From NCBI RefSeq assembly GCF_001282685.1, contig NZ_LN875035.1:385001-449000 (forward strand): a DNA stretch of 64,000 nt, given 5' to 3'. A program made the translations under genes and the position numbers. Source of the DNA: Niameybacter massiliensis. Lineage in GTDB: Bacteria; Bacillota; Clostridia; Lachnospirales; Cellulosilyticaceae. Shown here piece by piece: positions 25,801 through 33,030 of this stretch (positions within the stretch are counted from its first letter, which is position 1; each line of letters begins with the position of its first letter). The notes beneath the pieces are model-generated. The model saw nothing but the letters and a program-made list of their open reading frames with translations. It was not told the origin of the DNA and made no database searches.

Positions 25801-28591
25801 TATCTTCTTCGGGTGTTGTTTCATCTTCTACCTCTTCCCTATCTTCTTCAGGGATTGTTTCGTCTTCTACTTCTTCACTATCTTCTTCGGGTGTTGTTTC
25901 ATCTTCTACTTCTTCACTATCTTCTTCAGGGATTGTTTCGTCTTCTACTTCTTCCCTATCTTCTTCAGGGATTGTTTCGCCTTCTGCTTCTTCACTACCT
26001 TCTTCGGGTGTTGTTTCATCTTCTACTTTATCTGCATCTTCTTCTGATGTTGTTTCATCTAGGCTACTGCGTCCTTTTGCAAATAATACGGATGCCTCTC
26101 CTATGGCTGAAGCGCCTTCTTCCTCTAAGTTCTCCTCTTCTAATAATAGTTCTTCATCTAAGTCTGGGAATTCTACTTCCCCTGTTGTAGGATCCCAAAT
26201 AACATGAACAAGTTGATCTATGCGGAATACTTCATCTCCATTTAAATAAATAGAATAGCCTTCTAATCCATCATCATAATAGTCTAACCCATCATCTACT
26301 GCATCCCATACAATGGTTAAGTCTTGGTCATGATATCTTAAATTGTTAACTGTAAAATGATCCCAACCTACGTCAATAGGATGAAGTTCTATTTTTTCAT
26401 CAAGTCTTGGTGTTAGACCTGCAAAATCTTCGATTATCGCATAAGTATAGTTACCTAAAATATTGTGATGAATCCATGAACGATAATCTATCGTATCACT
26501 ATTTTCATTGTAATTTGCCCAAAACTCATTATTATCCAGGTAATCCGTATTCCCATCAATACACTGTGCCCATGCTACCCATTCTATTAACATTTCATAC
26601 ATTTCAGGGCTGATGTACTCTGAATCATAGGTTTTAATAGCTCTTGAGAAAAGTCTAAAATCACCTGAAGCATTAATGTTGGCAAAGTTATTACTTCCCG
26701 CTTGCCCAGCTTGGGTTGCAGCTTGTTTATCTACTTGATTTGCTGTAAAAAATGGAAATACAGGAAATTCATTTTTATCTGCCCAATATCTAAGTGCCTC
26801 TTCATAACCTGCCTCATCTCCAGCTGGTACCAAATCAGGTTCTGCCATTGGGTAGTAGTTGTTGGTATCTTTCCAAGGGATAAACGTATCCGTCTTTACA
26901 TCTCGTTGCAAGAACATTTGACTTTCTTCATCCCAAAGCTTTGTAAGAATAGATTGACGAATATTTTCAGCTAATGCATACATCTCATCTGCTTTTTCTG
27001 TGTTCCCTAGTAATTCGTAAGCTTGTGCTGCAGCTTTGGCATTACCATAAACATATGCACTTTCTGTACGTGTTTGTGTTACATCTCCACGGTCTGCAAA
27101 GTAGTGGAATGCCACCGCATCTGCATCATTCCCCGTTAATGAGGCCCAATCATATTCAATTAAGTAATCATCATTCACATCAAAACGGTCTAACTGCCCC
27201 TTCGCATCTTTCTCAGCGTATCTTGCTAAGTTATTTAGGATCTTGGTTTGCCCACCATGTACTTTATAAGTATCCATAGCGGCTTCACCAATATACTGAC
27301 AATAGCTATTGTTCCAGTTATCAGGATTTCCTGGATTATCTACAAATAAAGAATCACGAGAAACTTCTCCAGCTGATATCCAATCCCCATAAGCATAGTA
27401 AGGTGTCCTTAAGTATTTTAGATCTTGCATATGTAAAGGTTGTGTCAGTACAATGGCATTGTTATATCCAAGTACACCTTCAATTGATACAGGGAATTGA
27501 TAATCATTGCCCGGAATATTTGCATCTAACATATTAAAGCGATTAAGCCACCATCTATAATAAATAACCTTTTTAACATTTTCATTTGGGATATCAATGT
27601 ATGGAATATTATCCGCCCACCATTTATTATAAGCTTTCATATGTTCATATTTTGCTTCACTAGAAGTGTAGCCTTTATACGTCTCATATTCTTCAGTTGA
27701 TTCAGGATTTTCTTTACTTGTAAAACCCATCACAACTTTGATTGTTTGAGATTGGCCTGGTGCGAGTTGAAGGGTTTGTTTAAGCACACCTTCTTTTGCA
27801 TCCATATTTTCTCCACTTAATTGAGTATATAAGGTTGTAAGTTCATTTTTTACTTTTACAATGCCTGTTAGTTCATCCCCTTCTGTTGCTTTGACATAAG
27901 GAGATTCAACGGTTACTTCAACTTCTTGATCCTCTTTGCCTGTATTGGTTAAAGTTAATAAGGTAACCGCCACATTCTCGTTTGTAATAAACTTTGTTTC
28001 CTCAACACCTATTGAACCTGATGTGAAAACACCTGACCAATAACTTGGGCATTGATAACGTTTGGAGACCTGCTCTTTTACTGCTCCTGTTGATAAGCTA
28101 ATGGTATAAGCATCTTGGCCACCTTCTAACTCATGCCAATAGGCTGTTCCACCTGAAAAACCTAATACGCCTGGATTATGTCCATACATATAAAGTGAAC
28201 GTCCACGAGTCATGATATCATTTCCCTCTGGATCTTGGCCTTTTCTTTCAAGTACACGGTCCATCCAATAAGATGTACCACCATCTGCTAAGTCTTTCTC
28301 ATACATACTCTCCATCATACTTCGGCTTGCATCATAAGATACAGGTTCCTCTACTAAGCCAGAACCGGTAAAGACAGGTTTTTTAATTATATAACTGCCC
28401 GATGTAGTATACTGGGTACCAAACTCATTAATTGTAAGACTGGCGGGTGTAGTTACATTTGTTCCTACTAAATCATTAAAACTTCCTGCATTCATTTCAC
28501 TGGCAAATATAGTAGTCTGTGTGCTTGTTACTGTCATTACGCCCACCATTAGTATGGCTAATCTTTTTACAACGCCTTTAAATTTTTTCAT
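22802..28591 (-). CDS. Secreted S-layer-anchored glycoside hydrolase, probable GH121 beta-L-arabinobiosidase
   Basis: A 1,929-residue exported protein. Order: signal peptide (1-30); an (alpha/alpha)6-type catalytic region (about 60-800) with YWMDRVLERKGQDPEGNDIM, RFNMLDANIPGNDYQFPVSI and DYRSWIHHNILGNY; an acidic repeat (about 840-950); a discoidin-like F5/8C module (about 1000-1148); an Ig-like segment; a second F5/8C module (1254-1395); two Big_4-like modules (about 1400-1555); a PDPT-type linker (1560-1615); and three SLH repeats (about 1745-1929) binding the cell wall. GH121 is assigned from size close to HypBA2, catalytic architecture and the adjacent GH127 importer locus. GH142 or a debranching-like enzyme are alternatives. 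Confidence 0.65.
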   Translation of the reverse strand: MKKFKGVVKRLAILMVGVMTVTSTQTTIFASEMNAGSFNDLVGTNVTTPASLTINEFGTQYTTSGSYIIKKPVFTGSGLVEEPVSYDASRSMMESMYEKDLADGGTSYWMDRVLERKGQDPEGNDIMTRGRSLYMYGHNPGVLGFSGGTAYWHELEGGQDAYTISLSTGAVKEQVSKRYQCPSYWSGVFTSGSIGVEETKFITNENVAVTLLTLTNTGKEDQEVEVTVESPYVKATEGDELTGIVKVKNELTTLYTQLSGENMDAKEGVLKQTLQLAPGQSQTIKVVMGFTSKENPESTEEYETYKGYTSSEAKYEHMKAYNKWWADNIPYIDIPNENVKKVIYYRWWLNRFNMLDANIPGNDYQFPVSIEGVLGYNNAIVLTQPLHMQDLKYLRTPYYAYGDWISAGEVSRDSLFVDNPGNPDNWNNSYCQYIGEAAMDTYKVHGGQTKILNNLARYAEKDAKGQLDRFDVNDDYLIEYDWASLTGNDADAVAFHYFADRGDVTQTRTESAYVYGNAKAAAQAYELLGNTEKADEMYALAENIRQSILTKLWDEESQMFLQRDVKTDTFIPWKDTNNYYPMAEPDLVPAGDEAGYEEALRYWADKNEFPVFPFFTANQVDKQAATQAGQAGSNNFANINASGDFRLFSRAIKTYDSEYISPEMYEMLIEWVAWAQCIDGNTDYLDNNEFWANYNENSDTIDYRSWIHHNILGNYTYAIIEDFAGLTPRLDEKIELHPIDVGWDHFTVNNLRYHDQDLTIVWDAVDDGLDYYDDGLEGYSIYLNGDEVFRIDQLVHVIWDPTTGEVEFPDLDEELLLEEENLEEEGASAIGEASVLFAKGRSSLDETTSEEDADKVEDETTPEEGSEEAEGETIPEEDREEVEDETIPEEDSEEVEDETTPEEDSEEVEDETIPEEDREEVEDETTPEEDREEVEDETIPEEALELIELVEAERKAKPQVIVNEPMNTMKDAASVELTEERVVEMFQKAAVDVTEDTGSCKNLALQATPSASYIAPKTRLDYAVNGFSVSGINSSKSKFVVDVPIWGTKGSTHSEEWFELDFGSTQTMNDVKLYFYSDKNENNYCEPYMYYLEYWDGSNWSVVPDQYKSQLQANYNHVEFPTISTQKLRVVMKVKPGYAVGLKEIQVFNTPVEAPTAVNKAPEVVAYEDLNNRKTLRTVLITEVKDDALPSGILTTNWSKVEGPGEIAFESKNVFETVADFTEEGKYILEVVVSDGDLETVKRIEVEAIGTPDEVNVALEATPSTSYCSPWESVSAVNDGKDPLNSTGAGQYGNWAVSGASQWVQYTWAEPVVISKTEMFWFYDGGGILLPKAYVYEYKDMETGEWKPVPHAEGYSISRGKYNTTTFEPVVTNAMRVVIYKPDTAWTGISEWRVFATPVEKMPSFKVTTLVGEQPKLPETVEMTLGNGLKHTAKVTWPEISEDKLSKDGSFNIKGSVLGSNKLVDATVYVRTHNNVMANTIETVNITVPVGGTLELPQHVEVLYNDGSRDNVSNQVVWDAYDDEKLMTSGTFEVAGTVHFTIAGEAITPLKAKAVITVQAQTPEPDPDPDPTPDPDPTPDPDPTPDPDPTPDPDPTPDPDPTPDPDPTPDPDPTPEPEEPSISRPSSKPNKTQTSTSKVVQSVGRHYTVTLNEKSVEQLKGENIGSLIQLELVEMEEGFKLQLKKDGRMVYSFAKPIIVEIKANDVNIDLANSVCVQENRTIALSLYNSSTQTMKVVLKDLQPIVFKEKVEHTFTDIDTLKEKDGICELVARGVVTGLTTTTFAPANHVTREQFLTMVHRIFQFDVTGKTVNFTDVSQDHWAYEAIVAAKAQGIINGKSQTQFGLGDTITKQEMAVMVYNTLVCFDQTLFDEKQVEAYQDETAIADYAKEAVQKLKGLGILEGDCFNPTQVVTRAEACSILYKMIEQLK
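23745..23910. repeat. Tandem repeat encoding the Pro/Asp linker
   Basis: Eight or nine near-identical units of 18 bp (plus strand TCTGGATCTGGTGTTGGG) encode repeated PDPTPD in the surface enzyme, a rigid spacer before the SLH anchor. Units differ only at wobble bases, so the copy number is likely to vary between strains. Confidence 0.85.
25760..26060. repeat. Tandem repeat encoding an acidic Glu/Asp spacer
   Basis: About seven units of 42 bp encode EEVEDETIPEEDSE-type repeats (14 residues) within the surface enzyme. They separate the catalytic part from the binding modules. The middle units are nearly identical, which suggests recent expansion. Confidence 0.8.
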
Positions 28592-28772
28592 AACGTCCCC
28601 CTATTCTTAAAAATTTAAACCGTTCCTTATAGTGTCTATCTTTTTATAAGTCATTGATCTGTAATAAAATTATATCAATGGAGATATAGGGACTTAAATT
28701 CTAAATTCTTAATATAGGTGTATATTCTTAAGGTAAATTTTGTCATTTACTTTTATTTTTTATTGCTCAATA

Positions 28773-28826
28773 AAAATAAGCCCCCTTACATAAAGTTGTA
28801 CCTATCAACTTCATGTAAGGGGACTT
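28773..28826 (-). terminator. Terminator of the 28844 gene
   Basis: AAGTCCCCTTACATGAAGTTG pairs with CAACTTTATGTAAGGGGGCTT on the minus strand (about 20 bp, one wobble and one bulge), followed by ATTTTTATT. Confidence 0.75.
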
Positions 28827-28843
28827 ATGGGCACTAGATTCTA

Positions 28844-29164
28844 CTATTTAAAATAAATACTTGTCATATCTACTTTTTCTGCAACGCCTTCTTCTACTAA
28901 AATAGCTGCAATATAACTTACGATACCCGCTTTTCCTATATGAGATACAATCCATTCTCTCATACTATCCGTTTCTACTTTACCATGCCCTGCACCAATT
29001 CGAACGGTTCTTCCCTTAAAATAAGCTATAAGGTCAGCGTACTGAGTGCCTGATATGTAGAGAGAATCTTCACGATTTTCTCCATAAAAAATGGTCATAC
29101 CACTTTCAAGTGTTCCTTCATATGCAAAACTTTTTTTCTTTTTTAATGTATATAATTCTTTCAT
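28844..29164 (-). CDS. Conserved-looking hypothetical protein, 106 residues
   Basis: A small soluble protein with no signal or membrane helix. Strand-rich first half (SFAYEGTLESGMTIFYGENREDSLYIS), then a short DLIAYFKGRTVRIGAGHG region and a helical tail with WIVSHIGKAGIVSYIAAILVEEG. The mixed alpha/beta pattern and normal codon use suggest a real gene. It has its own terminator and is transcribed away from 29327. I do not recognise the family. Confidence 0.6.
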   Translation of the reverse strand: MKELYTLKKKKSFAYEGTLESGMTIFYGENREDSLYISGTQYADLIAYFKGRTVRIGAGHGKVETDSMREWIVSHIGKAGIVSYIAAILVEEGVAEKVDMTSIYFK

Positions 29165-29326
29165 ATCTGTATCCTCTGTATTATATGTCTTTAACTTTAA
29201 ATTCTATGAGCAAATAAAACTTCTACATTTATTATAGTACACTTATTATTATTTGTATATTTTACATTTACTTTGGTCATCAATAAACCGATATTAATAG
29301 TAATCCTATTTATTCAGAGGTGAACA

Positions 29327-29881
29327 ATGAAAATTGACAAATATATGCCTATTACAAATGACCGTACCCTATCTACTTCATCATCTAACAAAAAATCTGT
29401 GATCCATGAACAAAAATCTTTTCAGCACTCTATTAATAAGGTTTATGCTCACCATACCACCTATACAAAGCAAGGATTGGTTGAGACAACTACAAACAAA
29501 AAAGTATTAGCCATTACTGCTGATTATTTAGAACAGCTTCTAGCCAATGATACTTTAAATATTCAAACTGACGGGGATAAATATTGGGTCATTATTGATG
29601 ATTTATTATATGAGTTTAGCATTATCCCAAAGGATTCCCATAAAGAGGACTCAAAATCCAATACTCAAGTTCTTTTAAATACTGTTCAGGAGTGTTTAGA
29701 ACGCAACCAAGAACAATTAGATAGAAAATTTAAGGATTGGACTCTAAAAAAAGATATTCTTTATCCTAATCAAGGTAAAAATGCACTCATTACTCTAGAT
29801 GATCTTATTGAGAAAAAGCTTGAATACCTTTCTTATTCTAAAGCTCTTAAAATTTATGAAGATGATCATGAGAATCTTTAA
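29327..29881 (+). CDS. Hypothetical protein, 184 residues
   Basis: A soluble, hydrophilic protein with a strong RBS (AGAGGTGA, 6 bases before ATG). The first 40 residues are Ser/Lys/His-rich and probably disordered. A compact domain follows (about 55-105, ITADYLEQLLANDTLNIQTDG then DKYWVIIDDLLYEFSIIP), then a helical region to the end (VQECLERNQEQLDRKFKDW). No signal peptide. It stands 110 bp upstream of the exported paralogue cluster and is the same strand, but no shared motif links them. Unrecognised. Confidence 0.6.
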   Translation: MKIDKYMPITNDRTLSTSSSNKKSVIHEQKSFQHSINKVYAHHTTYTKQGLVETTTNKKVLAITADYLEQLLANDTLNIQTDGDKYWVIIDDLLYEFSIIPKDSHKEDSKSNTQVLLNTVQECLERNQEQLDRKFKDWTLKKDILYPNQGKNALITLDDLIEKKLEYLSYSKALKIYEDDHENL

Positions 29882-29990
29882 AATTAAATCCTTATCTATT
29901 TGAGTAAAACTTAAATCAATTTAATTCTTACATATTTTTTTAGTTATTGCTAATCCTTATATTAAAAGATTTTTTTATATGGGGTGTATT

Positions 29991-30455
29991 ATGAAAAAAA
30001 ATTCCTTAGCTAAGTTTATGGTAATCATAACTATTCTTTTAATTCCCTTATTTTTAATGGCTTCTACACTAGATACCACTAATGATTTTAATAATTTCTA
30101 TGAAGAAATTACTAGTCTCCAAAATCAACTTAATGGCGTCTCTCAATCTTTATACATTTCTAATCAAAAAGGAGAATCATTAACGTCATTACAAAATAGT
30201 TTGTCCATTTATAATTCAAAAATAAAAAATCTTAACACAAGGTTATTTGATTATGCAACAAATAGCAACCTTTCCTCTATTGATAAAATTCGTACAGAAG
30301 CTCTTATTGTAGCTACTAGACTACTTAATGACTTATACCTTATTCTAAGTGAACTTTTGATAACCGAAGATTATGAAATAGAATATAAGTTGCTTAAAGC
30401 CTTCTTTTCCGCTAATTCTCTTTTAACTCAAGGTCTTTCTTCTTTTCCTATTTAA
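29991..30455 (+). CDS. Exported ~154-residue helical protein, paralogue 2 of 4
   Basis: The start is placed at 29991, because GGGGTG (29981-29986) is the obvious RBS for it and would lie inside the frame if the ATG at 29979 were used. The signal peptide is MKKNSLAKFMVIITILLIPL then FLMAS. The mature part is helical and Leu/Ser/Asn-rich, with no Cys. It shares layout, length and short motifs with its neighbours (ITSLQNQLNGVSQSLYIS, LSIYNSKIKNLNTRL, FFSANSLLTQGLSS). Function unknown. It is followed by a long inverted repeat. Confidence 0.65.
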   Translation: MKKNSLAKFMVIITILLIPLFLMASTLDTTNDFNNFYEEITSLQNQLNGVSQSLYISNQKGESLTSLQNSLSIYNSKIKNLNTRLFDYATNSNLSSIDKIRTEALIVATRLLNDLYLILSELLITEDYEIEYKLLKAFFSANSLLTQGLSSFPI

Positions 30456-30476
30456 CCAGCTTAATAAGAAGCAAGC

Positions 30477-30535
30477 ATACACCCCTGCTAGTCTGACACA
30501 TATAAAAAAGATGTATCAGACTAGCAGGGGTGTAT
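30477..30535. repeat. Long perfect inverted repeat without a U tract
   Basis: Arms of 20 bp (30477-30496, starting ATACACCCCTGC, and 30516-30535) are perfectly complementary and extend by four more pairs after one mismatch, around a short A-rich loop. Although stable, it lacks the T run of an intrinsic terminator. It follows the paralogue 2 gene and may act as a 3' stabiliser, a protein site or a mobile palindromic element. Nothing else supportable is seen in 30456-30739 apart from the RBS region. Confidence 0.6.
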
Positions 30536-30739
30536 ATAAGTACTTTTTAGTATGAGCACTTATAAGTTATTCTCTACTACATATCTCTTTACTTATTTTC
30601 TTACATAAACTACTTCTGTTTTAGTTACACTAGCTATATACTATTAATTTTTCTTCAAACAATATTTATATAAAAATCTTTTTCAAGTAAATACACTAAA
30701 GTAATATCAACACCTATAATTAAAAGGAGTTTTGTTAAA

Positions 30740-31216
30740 ATGAAATTTAAACGTCTATTTTTATCTTTATTTCTATGCTTGATTATCTTCTCTGTATCTA
30801 TCCATGCCTCAACCACATCTAATGATGCACATAAACAAGTACTAGAAACCTATATTAGCAAATTAACTCAAATACAAAAAGAACTTTCTTCATTATCTGA
30901 CGCCCTTAACGCTAAAAATTCTAAAGCTAAGTGTAACATCGGATTTAATTTTATAAATAAGCAGCTAGATGATCTACTTCAGTCTATGAACACTTACTCA
31001 GATTCATTAGCTAGCAATTCACCTGACCAAAAAGAAATATTGCTACTAATCAATGCAACCAATTTCCTTAAATGTGCCTTATTAGAATTAGATGCCATTA
31101 GCTGTAATTCCTCTTCTCTTGATACGTTGCTAATTTTAAAAAACTACTTTAAATTTGTAGATTTATCTGAACAACTTATTAACACAGTTAATGAGTCATT
31201 ATCCTCTACTTCCTAA
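30740..31216 (+). CDS. Exported 158-residue helical protein, paralogue 3 of 4
   Basis: RBS AAAAGGAG before ATG. Signal peptide (about 1-24, LFLSLFLCLIIFSVSIHAS). The mature region begins with ETYISKLTQIQKELSSLSDA, aligning with the first helix of the other members. It differs in carrying three Cys residues (in KAKCNIG, FLKCALLEL and AISCNSS), which the others lack in the mature part. Helix-rich, probably secreted. Unrecognised outside this set. The gene has its own terminator. Confidence 0.65.
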   Translation: MKFKRLFLSLFLCLIIFSVSIHASTTSNDAHKQVLETYISKLTQIQKELSSLSDALNAKNSKAKCNIGFNFINKQLDDLLQSMNTYSDSLASNSPDQKEILLLINATNFLKCALLELDAISCNSSSLDTLLILKNYFKFVDLSEQLINTVNESLSSTS

Positions 31217-31246
31217 GAACCTATCATGTTATAGGTTCTTTTTTCT
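31217..31246 (+). terminator. Terminator of the 30740 gene
   Basis: AAGAACCTAT and ATAGGTTCTT (31215-31224, 31231-31240) form a 10-bp stem followed by TTTTCTTTTT. Confidence 0.85.
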
Positions 31247-31316
31247 TTTTAAAGTATAGATCCTCTAACTTCAACTCATAATACTTATAGTTATATTAAT
31301 TTGTGAGGTATATTTT

Positions 31317-31790
31317 ATGCAAAAAAACTCTTTTAAACGTTATATTATTTGTACTCTCTTAATTAGTTCCATGTACTTTTCAATTCCTGTACTTAGTAAC
31401 ACTACCTCTTCTGTAAATGATACTATAGACACTTCCTACTCTTCTTTGACTAATATACAAAAACAATTACGTGTAATCGTTAAGAATTCTTATGTAAACA
31501 AATTAAATGATGTATCTAATTCAAATAACAAGAAGCAACTTGATATATACTCCTCTCAACTTACTAAAATTAAATCTGATTTATTTACTATTTCTATCAC
31601 AAATAATCCAGAAGCGAATAAAGCAAAATTACAATCTTTACTAACTATCTCTTCATATCTTTCATATATAGTTGAAAAAACAAATGACTACTTATCAACT
31701 GCAGATCCATCTGACCAATATGAAACGCTAGATGCTATCTCTATTGCTAATTCTTTAGTACGTCAAATTTCTTCTTATATTACGCCCTAA
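31317..31790 (+). CDS. Exported 157-residue helical protein, paralogue 4 of 4
   Basis: Signal peptide (about 1-28, IICTLLISSMYFSIPVLSN) after GAGGT. It is the closest relative of the distant copy at 2493: shared YVNKLND, LDIYSSQLTKIKSDL, SSYLSYIVEKTNDYLSTADP and SSYITP at the C-terminus. About four helices are predicted. Copies at both 2.5 kb and 30-32 kb suggest dispersed duplication of an exported helical-bundle family. Independent terminators show each gene is its own transcription unit. Confidence 0.7.
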   Translation: MQKNSFKRYIICTLLISSMYFSIPVLSNTTSSVNDTIDTSYSSLTNIQKQLRVIVKNSYVNKLNDVSNSNNKKQLDIYSSQLTKIKSDLFTISITNNPEANKAKLQSLLTISSYLSYIVEKTNDYLSTADPSDQYETLDAISIANSLVRQISSYITP

Positions 31791-31887
31791 TAAACTGTGT
31801 AATGTATGCCTTATTATTAAAAGTCATATTCAAGAAGATAAAATGACGCCTAAACATATCTCTAGTATAAATAAGGTTAAAACAATA

Positions 31888-31925
31888 AAAAGCAAGTTCT
31901 ATTGATAGTTATAGAACTTGCTTTT
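31888..31925 (+). terminator. Terminator after the paralogue cluster
   Basis: AAAAGCAAGTTCTAT and ATAGAACTTGCTTTT arms with T tail. The remaining 170 bases up to dpaA hold only its probable promoter and RBS. I see no gene there. Confidence 0.85.
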
Positions 31926-32097
31926 CTTATTGGCATTAATACTCTAACGCCTAAAATGTTAAGCGTATTATTCATTACTCTAAAAGATTTGTTTCTCCAT
32001 TACAAGAAATCATTTTTTATTTCTATACAGGCACAATGCCAAGCTTAAATTCATAGGTTATATTACTGACATTAATAAATAGGCAGGAGGAGATACT

Positions 32098-32922
32098 TTG
32101 AGCATAATTTCTATAGCCATCGTTGGTGGAGATTTACGTTTTGTTAGACTTGCTAAAATACTCTGTGATAAAGGATTTGATACTTGGGTTTATGGTATCA
32201 CACATCCAGATTTGCCAAAGAATGTACATCTTGCAACTTCTCTCGAAGACATCAGCAAGTGTCAGTATATTGTTGGTCCAATTCCTTTTACAAGGGATGG
32301 GAAAAATCTTTTTACACCACTAAGTAACACAAGTATTTCTGTTGAAATGTTTATGGAAAACGTAAAAGATAGCTTTTTATGTTTATCCGTTTTGAAAAAA
32401 GATATTATTAAGCTTTTAGAAGAGCGCAACCTTAGATATAAAGACCTTCTTTCAATGGATGAAGTGGCTGTTCTTAATGCCATTCCAACAGCTGAAGGAG
32501 CTATACAATACGCTATGGAAAATAGTGAAATCACTTTAAATGATAGCAAATGCCTAGTTTTAGGATTTGGAAGATGCGGTAAGATTCTTGCACAAAAACT
32601 ACATGGTATTGGTGCACGTGTTTATGTTGAAGCCCGCAAGACCCTTGACCTAGCTTTTATTGCTTCTTATGACTACGTTCCTGTTCCACTTGATGAACTA
32701 AAAAAACATTTATGGAAATTTGATTTCATCTTTAATACCATTCCAGTACCTTTCTTAGATCCTTCTTATATTGATCTATTTAAAAAAGAAGCTGTTTACA
32801 TTGAACTTGCTTCTACTCCTGGTGGTATTGATATCCCATATTGTGAACAAACTGGCGTACACTACGTACCTGCTCCAAGCTTACCTGGAATTATAAAGGT
32901 ACATAATTTCTACAGTCACTGA
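32098..32922 (+). CDS. dpaA: Dipicolinate synthase subunit A, C-terminus lost at prophage junction
   Basis: TTG start behind AGGAGGAGATAC. A 274-residue protein (about 297 in Bacillus subtilis SpoVFA). N-terminal domain ISIAIVGGDLRFVRLAKIL, the block LNAIPTAEGAIQYAM, Rossmann fold CLVLGFGRCGKILAQKLHGI, and IFNTIPVPFLDPSYI. It works in the mother cell with DpaB to make spore dipicolinic acid. The family sequence ends at APSLPGI and is replaced by IKVHNFYSH and a stop. The conserved VAPKTAG helix (about 25-30 residues) and the dpaB gene are absent. Prophage genes follow, so the gene is probably split by the integrated element. Confidence 0.85.
   Translation: MSIISIAIVGGDLRFVRLAKILCDKGFDTWVYGITHPDLPKNVHLATSLEDISKCQYIVGPIPFTRDGKNLFTPLSNTSISVEMFMENVKDSFLCLSVLKKDIIKLLEERNLRYKDLLSMDEVAVLNAIPTAEGAIQYAMENSEITLNDSKCLVLGFGRCGKILAQKLHGIGARVYVEARKTLDLAFIASYDYVPVPLDELKKHLWKFDFIFNTIPVPFLDPSYIDLFKKEAVYIELASTPGGIDIPYCEQTGVHYVPAPSLPGIIKVHNFYSH
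32880..32912. other. Candidate left attachment site (attL) inside dpaA
   Basis: DpaA homology stops within CCTGGAATT (32885-32893). An interrupted dyad, GGAATTAT...ATAATTTC (32887-32910), surrounds the junction, as in many large serine recombinase sites. No second copy is in the window, so the exact core cannot be fixed. Confidence 0.5.
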
Positions 32923-32992
32923 ACATAAGCGTTGATTCACTCTATTGAATCTATCAGTACCTTGATTACTAGCTACCAGATATCGTAGAAAC

Positions 32993-33028
32993 AAAAAAAG
33001 ACCCTAAAAATTTTTTAAGGTCTTTTTT
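32993..33028. terminator. Terminator at the left prophage end
   Basis: AAAAAAAGACCCTAAAAA and TTTTTTAAGGTCTTTTTT form a bidirectional stem that ends the converging dpaA fragment and the 33031 gene. Confidence 0.8.
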
Positions 33029-33030
33029 AT

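Noticed and set aside
23745-26060. Regular repeats looked at as a possible CRISPR array
   Set aside because: Units are contiguous without unique spacers and are in-frame with a protein; no cas genes occur.
25710-26207. Ser-rich plus-strand frame of 165 codons
   Set aside because: Antisense shadow of the acidic repeat in the surface enzyme; low-complexity and no RBS.
32923-33000. tRNA gene as phage attachment site
   Set aside because: No tRNA-like cloverleaf or CCA end is visible near the left prophage end; the dpaA junction is the better explanation.
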